Below, piece by piece: positions 17,128 through 25,240 of a stretch of 64,000 nt of DNA. The stretch lies in assembly GCF_019704555.1 (NCBI RefSeq), contig NZ_AP024745.1:9950001-10014000 (forward strand), read 5' to 3'. The notes under the pieces were generated by a model. The model was not told the DNA's origin. It did not search any database and worked only from the letters and a program-made list of their open reading frames with translations. The DNA is from Actinoplanes sp. L3-i22. Its GTDB lineage: Bacteria; Actinomycetota; Actinomycetes; Mycobacteriales; Micromonosporaceae. The position numbers and the translations under genes are program-made. Positions within the stretch are counted from its first letter, which is position 1, and each line of letters opens with the position of its first letter.

Positions 17128-17784
17128 TTATCGCAGGCCCGCGACGACCTCGGGCGTGACCTCGGTGACCGCCTTGACCACCAGCGACGCCAGGGCCAGC
17201 GCATCCTCGGCCGGCGGGTAGACGCCGTGCGGGACGGCGATCACGGCCAGCCCGGCGGCGCCGGCCGAGCGCAGGCCGTTGCTGGAGTCCTCGATCGCGG
17301 CGCAGACCGCCGGGGTGAGACCGAGCTTCCGCACCGCGGTCAGGTAGACGTCCGGCGCCGGTTTGCCGCGGGGCACCTCCTCGGTCGACAGGGTGACCTC
17401 GAACTCGTCGGTCAGCCCGGCCGTCGCCAGCACCTTGTCGATCAGGATCCGGGCGGACGAGCTGGCCAGCGCCAGCCGGTACCGCTGCCCGAGGAGGCGG
17501 ACGGCGTCGACCGCGCCCGGGATGAGCGGCAGCGACTCCGCGTACCGCTTCGCCATCCGATCGAGCACCTCCGCCGCGACCCGCGGGGCCGGCACCGGGA
17601 CGCCCACCTCGTCGGCCAGGTGCGCGGACCACTCGGCGGTGCTCATGCCCATCATCCGGTCCTGGGTGTCCGGCAGGAACTCGCGGCCGTGCTCGGCCAC
17701 GTAGCCCCGGCGGACCTCCTCCCAGACCTCCTCGGAGTCGATGATCACGCCGTCCAGGTCGAAGACGATCGCCTCGATGGTCAC
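17128..17784 (-). CDS. HAD-family phosphatase (beta-phosphoglucomutase-like)
   Basis: A 218-residue haloacid dehalogenase superfamily enzyme of subfamily IA with a helical cap. Motif I is FDLDGVIID (nucleophile Asp near residue 9), motif II is ASSSA, motif III Lys is in PRGKPAPDVY, and motif IV is AIEDSSNG. It probably hydrolyses or isomerises a small sugar phosphate. Its GTG start overlaps the TGA of the upstream LLM gene by three bases (GTGA), so the two are translationally coupled. Confidence 0.88.
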   Translation of the reverse strand: MTIEAIVFDLDGVIIDSEEVWEEVRRGYVAEHGREFLPDTQDRMMGMSTAEWSAHLADEVGVPVPAPRVAAEVLDRMAKRYAESLPLIPGAVDAVRLLGQRYRLALASSSARILIDKVLATAGLTDEFEVTLSTEEVPRGKPAPDVYLTAVRKLGLTPAVCAAIEDSSNGLRSAGAAGLAVIAVPHGVYPPAEDALALASLVVKAVTEVTPEVVAGLR

Positions 17785-18647
17785 AGGGCCTCCGCCGCGG
17801 GAATGATCTCGTCGCGGAAGATCTCGAACCGCTTGGTGTCCCACGCGTCCCGGATCCCGCCGTGGGTGACCGTGATGCCCATCCCGGCGAACCCGCGCAT
17901 CGCGTCGACGATCTCGCCGACCCGCTCGCCCCGCTCCCCCGGATCGATGTTGAACATCACCGTCTTCTCGATCTCGTCGTAGTCCCGGCCGACCGTGTCG
18001 CAGTGCGCCCTCAGCACGTCCAGCTTGTGCTGCAGCTCCGGACCGGCGAACAGGTTGCAGGCATCCGCGTACTTCGCGACCAGGAGCAGCGTCTTCTTCT
18101 CGCCGCCGCCCCCGATCAGGATCGGCGGGCGGGCCAGCGGCAACGGGGAGTTGAGCGGGCGGGTGAGGCGATAGTGCGTACCGTCGAAGGGGGTTTCGTC
18201 GCCGTCGAACATCTGCCGGCAGATCTTCAGCGCCTCCTCGAGACGCTCGAACCGTTCCTTCGTCGGTGGGAAGAGCAGGCCCAGGCCGGCCGACTCGTCC
18301 GCGTTCCACGCCGCGCCGATGCCCAGGATCGCCCGGCCCCCGGAGAGCACGTCGAGCGTGGTCACCGCCTTGGCCAGCAGCCCCGGCTCGCGGTAGACCA
18401 CGCCGGTGACCAGGGTCAGCAGCTTCGCGCGGCGGGTGTGGGCGGCGAGGAAACCCAGAGTTGTATACGCCTCGAGCATCTCGTGCTCGGGTGGACCGAT
18501 CACCCCGATCTGCCAGAGGTGATCCATCACGCTGATCCGCTCGAAACCCGCCTCGTCGGCCGCCGAGGCGATCTCGGCGAGCGTCGGCGCGAGCTTGGCG
18601 GGGCCTTCCGGCCAGGTGAAGTTCGAGATGTGGAGCCCCAGCTTCAT
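17781..18647 (-). CDS. LLM-class F420-dependent oxidoreductase
   Basis: A 288-residue TIM-barrel flavin/F420 enzyme of the luciferase-like monooxygenase superfamily. Recognisable blocks are MKLGLHISNFTWPEG at the N-terminus, SVMDHLWQIGVIG, and GGRAILGIGAAWNADE. Actinobacterial members of this subgroup use F420 and not FMN. TAGGGT lies seven bases before a GTG at 18650 that directly precedes the ATG, so the mRNA may start at that GTG. Coupled downstream to a HAD phosphatase. The substrate is unknown. Confidence 0.85.
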   Translation of the reverse strand: MKLGLHISNFTWPEGPAKLAPTLAEIASAADEAGFERISVMDHLWQIGVIGPPEHEMLEAYTTLGFLAAHTRRAKLLTLVTGVVYREPGLLAKAVTTLDVLSGGRAILGIGAAWNADESAGLGLLFPPTKERFERLEEALKICRQMFDGDETPFDGTHYRLTRPLNSPLPLARPPILIGGGGEKKTLLLVAKYADACNLFAGPELQHKLDVLRAHCDTVGRDYDEIEKTVMFNIDPGERGERVGEIVDAMRGFAGMGITVTHGGIRDAWDTKRFEIFRDEIIPAAEAL

Positions 18648-18743
18648 CACAGGACAAACCCTACCGCTTTCGTACGGACGGTGACCGCACCCGGCGACCC
18701 GACCCGAGCCGTCCCGATGATCACGATCCACCGTTCCGATGAG

Positions 18744-18771
18744 TTGCCAGCAGGTTGCGAGCCGGTAGCTT
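18744..18771 (+). promoter_or_regulatory. Promoter for the glycosyltransferase gene
   Basis: TTGCCA at 18744-18749 and TAGCTT at 18766-18771 are separated by 16 bases, a fair match to the housekeeping actinobacterial promoter. The gene start at 18812 lies 41 bases downstream. Confidence 0.45.
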
Positions 18772-18811
18772 CGTGCCGAAGCACCGCACCCGACCTGGGG
18801 AGCCGCCACCC

Positions 18812-19981
18812 ATGCCCGTCCCACCACTACGTCCCTCGTCACCGTCCGTGAGCGTTGTCATCCCGGCCGGGACGGCGGCTCTGCCCGTCCTGCTCGCCGC
18901 CCTGCCCGCGGTCCACGAGGTGATCGTGGTGGTCGGCCGCGACGACGACACCACCATCGCGGTGCCCCGGGCCGCCCGGGTGATCCGGCAGACCCGGACC
19001 GGGGTCGGCAACGCCCTCGCCTGCGGGGTCGCGGCCGGCACCGGCGACATCGTGGTCACGCTGCCCGGCGACGGCACGGGTGACCCGGCCGAGTTGCCGG
19101 GCTACCTGCGGGCGCTGCGGGCCGGCGCGGACGTGGCGCAGGGCACCCGGTTCCCCGGCGGTGCGGCGCCCCGGTTCGGCGAGCGGATGGTGCTCTGGCT
19201 GATGGCGGTGCTCTTCGGGGTGCGGCGCAGCGACCCCGGATTCGGGATCCGGGCGTTCTGGCGGGACTCGGCCGGGGCGATCGGATTCCCCCGGGTGTCC
19301 GGGCTCGAACCGGTCCGCGGGGACGGGGTGGAGATCGAGCCGCTGCTGACCGTGCGCGCCGGGGTGAACGGGCTGCTCGTGACCGAGGTGCCCGCGGGGG
19401 CCGCAGGGTCCTCGGGGGCCGCGCCGGGCGCGGGGGCCGGGCTCGTCGAGGCCGGGTCGGCGCTGATCGGCGAGTACTTCGCGCGGCGGTCGGCGCGGGC
19501 CGGGGAGACCGACAGCATCGTGGTGATGACCGGGCGGGAGCCGGCGGCGCAGGACGGGGTGCTCCGGCGGACCGGGACCGATCATCACCTGATCAATCCG
19601 GTGGCGCGGGCCCGGGCGGCGGCGCCACGGGCCGCCGACGGGGACATCGGGCCCGGTCTCGGGCGGCGCGGGTTCTCGCCGGCGTCGCCGTTCCTCAACG
19701 CCTCGGCCGGTGGCGGCGCCTCGTCGAGCGGCGGGGACGCCGAGCGGCGGCTCGGGGGGCGCGGGGCCGGGGGTGGCGCGGGGCGGACGCTGGGCGAGGT
19801 GACGACCGTGCGGCGGCAGTGGCGCGACAGCGCCGGGGGTGACGTCGGGGGTGGGCGGCGGCGGATGCCGGGGCGGCCCAACCTGCGGGTGATCAACGGC
19901 GAGGGGGATGGGGGCGGCGCTTCGTCTCGTACCGGAAAATTGCGGTCCGTGCCGCCGCAGAACCTGGACAACCAAGGCTGA
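18812..19981 (+). CDS. Family 2 glycosyltransferase-like protein
   Basis: A 389-residue protein. The N-terminal ~210 residues form a GT2-like nucleotide-sugar fold (SVSVVIPAG, VHEVIVVVGRDDDT, TLPGDGTGDP, DPGFGIRAFWRD). The usual DxD metal site is replaced by DGTGD. The remaining ~180 residues are Gly/Ala/Arg-rich and disordered. No membrane helices were seen, so it probably works at the cytoplasmic face. The acceptor is unknown. The stop codon forms part of the following terminator stem. Confidence 0.7.
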   Translation: MPVPPLRPSSPSVSVVIPAGTAALPVLLAALPAVHEVIVVVGRDDDTTIAVPRAARVIRQTRTGVGNALACGVAAGTGDIVVTLPGDGTGDPAELPGYLRALRAGADVAQGTRFPGGAAPRFGERMVLWLMAVLFGVRRSDPGFGIRAFWRDSAGAIGFPRVSGLEPVRGDGVEIEPLLTVRAGVNGLLVTEVPAGAAGSSGAAPGAGAGLVEAGSALIGEYFARRSARAGETDSIVVMTGREPAAQDGVLRRTGTDHHLINPVARARAAAPRAADGDIGPGLGRRGFSPASPFLNASAGGGASSSGGDAERRLGGRGAGGGAGRTLGEVTTVRRQWRDSAGGDVGGGRRRMPGRPNLRVINGEGDGGGASSRTGKLRSVPPQNLDNQG

Positions 19982-20012
19982 TCGCCGCCCGGTCTTCCAG
20001 CCGGGCGGCGAT
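19981..20012. terminator. Bidirectional hairpin between convergent genes
   Basis: Arms ATCGCCGCCCGG (19981-19992) and CCGGGCGGCGAT (20001-20012) pair perfectly around an 8-base loop. There is no T tract on either side. It separates the glycosyltransferase gene from fgd and begins at the last base of the glycosyltransferase stop codon. Confidence 0.6.
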
Positions 20013-20023
20013 TGCGGACGGCG

Positions 20024-21022
20024 TCAGGTGCGGTTGCGGAGGCGGGGCAGGATCTCCGTCGAGTACAGGCGGAGGAAGCGCTCCTGGTCCGGGCCCGGCG
20101 CGTGGAACACCAGGTGCTTGAAGCCCATGTCCAGATACTCCGTCACCTTCGCCGCGTGCTCCTCCGGGTCGGACGAGACGATCCAGCGGGTCGCGGTGCG
20201 CTCGACCGGCAGGGCGTCGGCGAGGCGCTGCATCTCGACCGGGTCCTCGACGCCGGTCTTCTCCTCCGGGGAGAGGGCCAGCGCGCCCCAGTAATGGGTG
20301 TCGTCGCGCGCCCGGTCCAGGTCGTCGTCGAAGGAGACCTTGACCTCGATCAGCAGGTCCAGGTCGTCGATCTTGCGACCGGCCTTCTCGGCGCCCTCGG
20401 TGACCGCGGGCAGCAGCGTGTCGGTGTAGAGCGCGTGGCCCTTGCCGCTGGTGGTGATGAACCCGTCGGCGATCCGGCCGGCCAGCCGGGTCGCGGCCGG
20501 CCCGGAGGCGCCGATGTAGATCGGCACCGTCGTCTCCGGCTTGTCGTAGATGGTGGCGTTCTCGGTCTTGTAGAACTGCCCCTCGTACGTCACCCGGTCC
20601 TCGGCCCACAGCTTCTGGATCAGCAGGACCGCCTCCTTGAGCCGGGCGAACCGCTCCTTGCCGTCCGGCCACGCGGTGCCGAGCGGCACCTCGTTGAGCG
20701 ACTCGCCGGAGCCGACGCCGAGGATCGCGCGGCCCGGCGCGAGGCAGCCCAGGGTGGCGAACGCCTGCGCGACCACGGCCGGGTGGTAGCGGAACGTCGG
20801 GGTCAGCACGCTCGTGCCGACCAGGACCCGCTCGGTCCGTGCGGCCAGCGCGCCGAGCCACGGCAGGGCCGCCGGGGCGTGGCCGCCGTCGTGCCGCCAC
20901 GGCTGCAGGTGGTCGCTGACGAAGACCGAGTCGAAGCCCAGCTCCTCGGCGAGGATGCCGTACTTGAGCAGTTCAGCCGGCGCGAACTGCTCCGCCGACG
21001 CCTTGTACCCGAACCGAATCAT
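20024..21022 (-). CDS. fgd: F420-dependent glucose-6-phosphate dehydrogenase
   Basis: A 332-residue LLM-superfamily enzyme that oxidises glucose 6-phosphate to 6-phosphogluconolactone and reduces F420. It follows the Mycobacterium Fgd1 pattern closely: GYKASAEQFAP, VSDHLQPWRHDGGHAP, GTSVLTPTFRYHPAVVAQAF, GFITTSGKG and HLVFHAPGPDQERFL. The active-site His in SDHLQPW and the Trp beside it are retained. TAGGCT lies seven bases before the ATG, so the mRNA is leaderless. It would supply F420H2 to the two LLM oxidoreductases in the window. Confidence 0.9.
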   Translation of the reverse strand: MIRFGYKASAEQFAPAELLKYGILAEELGFDSVFVSDHLQPWRHDGGHAPAALPWLGALAARTERVLVGTSVLTPTFRYHPAVVAQAFATLGCLAPGRAILGVGSGESLNEVPLGTAWPDGKERFARLKEAVLLIQKLWAEDRVTYEGQFYKTENATIYDKPETTVPIYIGASGPAATRLAGRIADGFITTSGKGHALYTDTLLPAVTEGAEKAGRKIDDLDLLIEVKVSFDDDLDRARDDTHYWGALALSPEEKTGVEDPVEMQRLADALPVERTATRWIVSSDPEEHAAKVTEYLDMGFKHLVFHAPGPDQERFLRLYSTEILPRLRNRT

Positions 21023-21032
21023 GAAATTGAGC

Positions 21033-22847
21033 CTAACCCGCCGCGCGGTACGCCTTACCCGCCTCGGTCGGGCTGTCCCCGTCCTTGTACAGGCCGAAGT
21101 CCACGCTGTCCCCCACGGCCGGGAGCCCGAACCAGGCGTAGCGCTCGACGAACGAGCGTTTCTCCAGGCCGGCGGTGGTGCCCTTGATGAACGTGACCTT
21201 CTGCGCGTCGGTCGGGTACTTCGGCGATCCGGAGAAGTTCATCAGGCCGAACTCGGTGATCCAGATCGGCTTGTTGTACCGCTTGTGCACGGCGTCGACG
21301 TAGCCGAGGAACTGGTTGACCGAGGCGGCGCTGAAGTCCGAGCCGTACCAGTGCAGCGCGATCGCGTCGACCCGGTAGCCCTTGTCCTTCGCGCCGGTCA
21401 TGAAGCGGTCCAGCCAGCCGCCGGCGGTGTCCCCGCCGTACGCGACCGCCGGGCTGACCAGGCGCATCCCGGTCGCCTCCAGCTGTGGCCAGGCGGCCAG
21501 CGCGTCCTCGACGCTCATGTTCGCCTGCCCGCCCATGTCCGGCTCGTTGAAGCCGAGCAGCACCTTGCCCTCGGACTTGGCCTGCTTCAGGGTGGCGCTG
21601 GTGAGGTTCTGCTTGCCCCAGATCATCGGGACGAACTCGACGTCGGCCGGGCCGGGCACGTCGTTGTTCTGCGACGCCCAGTCGTAGTACCAGCCGGCCC
21701 CGACGTCCTGCAGGGCCGCCTTCGACCCGGTGAACTTCCAGACGCCGACCCCCTTCTTGGCCGAGGTGGCGGCGGCCGGCACGGCCGCTTTCGGGGATGC
21801 GGAGGTACGGCGCGGGGTCGGCGACGCGCTGGACGGCGCCACCGACGGGGCCGTCGAGATGATCGTCGACGGGGACGGCGCGACGACCACCTGCGCGGCC
21901 GGGGCGGCCGGGGTGTTCTGCGCGCTCAGCGCGTAGACCGCCGCGCCACCGCCGCCGACCACGCTCACCGCGAGCGCGGTGACCAGTGCCTTCTGTGCGG
22001 CGCCGGCCCCGGCCTTGACGGCGAGCTTGCCGACGACCGCCTTGCCTCCGCTGTACGACGCGGTGCCGGCCGAGCCGGTCAGGCCGGCGGTGAGCGCGGA
22101 CGGCGGCACGATCAGGGCCAGGCCGGCCAGCAGCCGCTCGGCGGCGACCAGGTCCTGCCAGGCCGGGGCGCAGAGCCGGCATTCCCGGGTGTGCCGGGCG
22201 ATCCGCTTGCGCCACAGCGCGTTGGGCCGGTGGTCCCACGGCTCGATCAGCACCGCGAGCTCGCCACAGATCGGCTGGCGGTGCAGCGCCCGGACGACCG
22301 CGCGGGCCGTCTCGAGCTGGCCCTTCATCCGCTGGATCCGGACCGCGGCGTGCTGGCGGCCCAGGCCGGTGCCGTCGACGATCTCGTCGCGGGTCAGCTC
22401 GCCGGAGGCCTCCAGCCACCAGAGCGAGAGCAGCTCCCGGTTCTCCTCGTCCAGCCAGCGGGTCGCCTCGGCGGTCTCCCGGCGCTGGCCGGACAGCTCG
22501 AGGCGGGTGATCGCCAGGTCGGTGAAGTCGGCGCCCGGGTCGCGCAGGTCCGGGTCGAGCGGGGTGTCCGGGGCCGCGCCGCGGATCCGGAACCGGTCGC
22601 GGACCTGGCGCACCGTGATCGCGACCAGCCAGGAGCGGAACGCCTCGGGCTCGCGGAGCTCACCGAGGTTCCGCAGGACCCGGATCATGGTCTCCTGCAC
22701 GACGTCGTCGACGTCGGCGTGCCCCTCCAGCGCCCGGCCCACGATGGTGTAGACGAGCGGGAGATAACCGGCCACGAGCCGGTCCACCGCGGCCGGGTCG
22801 CCGGCTCGTGCGGCCACCACCGTGGCGGTGTCGGGTTGGTTCGCCAT
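21033..22847 (-). CDS. ECF sigma factor fused to ZAS motif, TM helix and GH128 domain
   Basis: A 604-residue multidomain protein. Residues 20-85 are a sigma-70 region 2 (HADVDDVVQETMIRVLRNL) and 115-175 a region 4 helix-turn-helix (TRDEIVDGTGLGRQHAAVRI). Near residue 220, HTRECRLC matches the HxxxCxxC zinc anti-sigma signature. One membrane helix (about 286-305) and a Pro/Ser/Thr linker lead to an extracellular GH128/Asl1-like glycosidase domain (365-604). Both candidate catalytic glutamates are kept, GFNEPDMG (near 433) and ITEFGL (near 530). ECF groups with C-terminal carbohydrate-active extensions are known in actinobacteria. I infer a membrane-held sigma factor that senses beta-glucan or the cell surface. 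GGAGGAAAGGG precedes the ATG. Confidence 0.88.
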   Translation of the reverse strand: MANQPDTATVVAARAGDPAAVDRLVAGYLPLVYTIVGRALEGHADVDDVVQETMIRVLRNLGELREPEAFRSWLVAITVRQVRDRFRIRGAAPDTPLDPDLRDPGADFTDLAITRLELSGQRRETAEATRWLDEENRELLSLWWLEASGELTRDEIVDGTGLGRQHAAVRIQRMKGQLETARAVVRALHRQPICGELAVLIEPWDHRPNALWRKRIARHTRECRLCAPAWQDLVAAERLLAGLALIVPPSALTAGLTGSAGTASYSGGKAVVGKLAVKAGAGAAQKALVTALAVSVVGGGGAAVYALSAQNTPAAPAAQVVVAPSPSTIISTAPSVAPSSASPTPRRTSASPKAAVPAAATSAKKGVGVWKFTGSKAALQDVGAGWYYDWASQNNDVPGPADVEFVPMIWGKQNLTSATLKQAKSEGKVLLGFNEPDMGGQANMSVEDALAAWPQLEATGMRLVSPAVAYGGDTAGGWLDRFMTGAKDKGYRVDAIALHWYGSDFSAASVNQFLGYVDAVHKRYNKPIWITEFGLMNFSGSPKYPTDAQKVTFIKGTTAGLEKRSFVERYAWFGLPAVGDSVDFGLYKDGDSPTEAGKAYRAAG

Positions 22848-22978
22848 CTTCAGCCCTTTCCTCCGGCGCCCGGGGCGCCAGGTAGGGAGACGGGCGCGAG
22901 GAACATGGATAACACGAATCGGGGACGCGGTGTCCCTCCACACGGTTAGCCCTGGTACCGATCGGGCACAGAAATGGC

Positions 22979-23371
22979 ATGCGTATGTCGGTTCGGCTCA
23001 ACCTTCCCCGCGAGGTCGACAGCGTTCCCGCGGTGCGCCGGCTGCTGCGCTGCGCGCTGAGCATCCTGCGGGCCGACGAGCAGGCCGGCTCGGATCTCGA
23101 GATCGCGCTGACCGAGGCGTGCGCGAACGTGGTCAAGCACGCCGACGGCGCCCAGGGCTACGAGGTCCACCTGGAGGTCGGCGAGAACCACTGCTCGATC
23201 GACGTCGTCGACGACGGCAGCGGTTTCGAGCCGGCGGCCGAGCTGGCCCAGTCCGCGACGAACGAGCACGGCCGCGGCCTGTTCCTGATCCGGGCGCTGG
23301 CCGAGAACGTCCGGATGCAGTCGAGCCCGCGCACCGGATCACTGATCCACTTCGAGAAGTCCTTCGCCTGA
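22979..23371 (+). CDS. RsbW-like serine kinase / anti-sigma ATPase
   Basis: A 130-residue GHKL ATPase of the HATPase_c_2 type. The N box is EACANVVKHADG (near residue 47) and the G1 box is VDDGSGF, followed by HGRGLFLIRALAE. In partner-switching systems such kinases bind a sigma factor and phosphorylate an anti-anti-sigma protein. It is divergent from the ECF-GH128 gene and followed 90 bases later by a SpoIIE-type phosphatase, its usual opposing enzyme. ATG at 22979 and 22985 are both possible. Confidence 0.85.
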   Translation: MRMSVRLNLPREVDSVPAVRRLLRCALSILRADEQAGSDLEIALTEACANVVKHADGAQGYEVHLEVGENHCSIDVVDDGSGFEPAAELAQSATNEHGRGLFLIRALAENVRMQSSPRTGSLIHFEKSFA

Positions 23372-23421
23372 CGGATCACGCCGCCGGGCGCGCGGCCGTG
23401 GCGGTGTTCCCGCTTGTCGAT

Positions 23422-23441
23422 TATTTGCCGTATAACAAATA
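23422..23441. promoter_or_regulatory. Inverted repeat over -10 of phosphatase gene
   Basis: TATTTG (23422-23427) and CAAATA (23436-23441) pair around CCGTATAA. The sequence TATAAC within and just after the spacer is a good -10 box. The segment is unusually AT-rich for this genome. It may be an operator controlling the SpoIIE-type phosphatase. Confidence 0.4.
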
Positions 23442-23463
23442 TTGTCCCCGGAGAGGAGTTCAG

Positions 23464-24606
23464 GTGTCCGACCGACCGGTCTCTGTCGGCGTGCTGCTGC
23501 GCGCCACGGCGCCCGACCACCTGCCGGAGGTGACCGCGGAGCACCTGCGCCGCCACTTCGCGGCCGGCCGCGTCGAGGTGCTGGTCCCCGATCTGACCCT
23601 GCGAAGACTCGCGCCGCTGCTCGGCCCGCCCGGGCCGGACAGCGACCCGGGCGCGCTGCGCTGCCTGGGCAGCCAGCGACCGGGTACCGAGACCGACATG
23701 AGCGGCCGGGCCCGGCTGCACCTGCCGCTGACCTGCTGGGGCGAGCGGCTCGGGGTGCTGCGGATGGAGCTGCCCGGCCGGCCCGAGCCGGAGCAGGCCG
23801 ACCAGCTGCGGCTGGTCGCCGACGAGCTGGCGGTGGCGCTGCGCGCGGCCGACCGGATGACCGACCGATATCGCCGGGCCCAGTGCCTGGAGCGGCCCAC
23901 CATGGCCGCCGAGCTGCAGTGGGACCTGCTGCCCGGGCGATCGCTCGGCGACGAGCGGTTCCAGCTGGCCGGGCTGCTGGAACCGGCGTACGACGTGCGC
24001 GGCGACCACTTCGACTGGGCGCTCGGCGGCGATCGGCTCACCATCACCGTGCTCAACGGCGCCGGCGAGGGTCTGGACGCGGCTCTGCTGACCTCGGTCG
24101 CGGTGAACGCGATGCGCAACGCCCGGCGCTGCGGTTCGGACCTCGTCGAGCAGGCCGAGCTGGCGTCCGACGCGCTGCACGCCCGCTACGGCGGCGGCCT
24201 GCACGCGGCCACCCTGCTGCTGGAGGTCGACCTGGTCAGCGGGTGGGTGGACGCGGTCGACGCCGGGTCCCCGCACTGCCTGATCGGCCGGGGCGGCGAG
24301 ATCGAGCAGGTCCGGCTGGAGCAGCAGCTGCCGCTCGGGATGTTCGGCGAGGCGCGCTACGAGATCGAGCGGTTCCGGCTCGAACCCGGCGACCGGGTGC
24401 TCGTGGTGAGTGACGGAGTACACGCGGCGGCACCCGGCGGCGGTCCCACCTTCGGGGAATCTGCCCTGCTCACGGCGTTGCGAAGGACTAGGTTGCAACC
24501 GGCCGGCGAGGCGGTCGGTACGGTGATGCGGAGCCTGCGCGAATTTCACAAGGGCTCCGAGCCGGAGGATGACGCCGTCACGGTCTGCCTGGATTGGCGC
24601 CGCTGA
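23464..24606 (+). CDS. PP2C/SpoIIE-type serine phosphatase
   Basis: A 380-residue phosphatase. Residues 1-150 form a GAF-like sensory region, and 165-380 the SpoIIE catalytic domain (ELQWDLLPGRSLGDERFQLAG, DHFDWALGGDRLTITVLNGA, GDRVLVVSDGV, EPEDDAVTVCLDW). Metal-binding Asp residues are present in DHFDW, VSDGV and EDDAV. It would dephosphorylate an anti-anti-sigma factor and so release a sigma factor. The GTG start has GGAGAGGAG before it. It follows the RsbW-like kinase, but no STAS-domain antagonist is encoded nearby. Confidence 0.85.
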   Translation: MSDRPVSVGVLLRATAPDHLPEVTAEHLRRHFAAGRVEVLVPDLTLRRLAPLLGPPGPDSDPGALRCLGSQRPGTETDMSGRARLHLPLTCWGERLGVLRMELPGRPEPEQADQLRLVADELAVALRAADRMTDRYRRAQCLERPTMAAELQWDLLPGRSLGDERFQLAGLLEPAYDVRGDHFDWALGGDRLTITVLNGAGEGLDAALLTSVAVNAMRNARRCGSDLVEQAELASDALHARYGGGLHAATLLLEVDLVSGWVDAVDAGSPHCLIGRGGEIEQVRLEQQLPLGMFGEARYEIERFRLEPGDRVLVVSDGVHAAAPGGGPTFGESALLTALRRTRLQPAGEAVGTVMRSLREFHKGSEPEDDAVTVCLDWRR

Positions 24607-24682
24607 CAGGTTTGGCGGAGCCACCGGCAGGGTATGAAGTAGTTCTTTGTACGAGATCCGTGACCTCGCGACGGGGAACGCC

Positions 24683-25153
24683 ATGGAGCACGCCACCGAT
24701 GTCGCCGCGGCAATCGAGTCGTCGGTGGAGTCGCTGGCCGCTGTCCTGGAACGGGCCCGGCTCGCCCAGACTCCGGTCCTTCCGCCCGCCCAGCTGCGGG
24801 TGCTGACCATCGTCGCGGAGAACCGGCACACCAACATGAGCCGGCTCGCCGAGGCGCTGGACGTGGTGCCGTCGTCGGCCAGCCGGCTCTGCGACCGGCT
24901 GGAGGCGACCGGCCTGCTGCGCCGGGTCGCCGATCCACGGGACCGGCGCGAGGTGCGGCTGCTGCTCACCACCGCGTCCCGGCGGCTGCTGGCCGACCTG
25001 CGGGAGCGCCGGCGCGCCGCGCTCACCGACGTGCTGGAGCGGATGCCGGTCAGCGCGCGGCAGGACCTGGTCCGGGCGCTGCGCGCCTTCGAGGCGGCCG
25101 CCACCGATCCGGTGGACAACACCGCCGCCGACGACGACCTGCGGACCGCCTAG
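24683..25153 (+). CDS. MarR-family transcriptional regulator
   Basis: A 156-residue winged-helix regulator. The DNA-binding segment is NMSRLAEALDVVPSSASRLC followed by DRLEATGLLRRVADPRDRREV, the typical MarR wing. The C-terminal helices form the dimer interface. It lies 76 bases after the SpoIIE phosphatase gene. Start choice: ATG 24683 with GGGGAA upstream; a TTG at 24647 would add 12 residues. Target genes are unknown. Confidence 0.82.
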   Translation: MEHATDVAAAIESSVESLAAVLERARLAQTPVLPPAQLRVLTIVAENRHTNMSRLAEALDVVPSSASRLCDRLEATGLLRRVADPRDRREVRLLLTTASRRLLADLRERRRAALTDVLERMPVSARQDLVRALRAFEAAATDPVDNTAADDDLRTA

Positions 25154-25240
25154 ACCGTCGAAGCGAGTCGACGGGGCTTCGGCCGTACTCCGATCGCGGG
25201 CGACCGCGAGCACCGCGGAGCGTGAGCCTAGGCTGGGACG

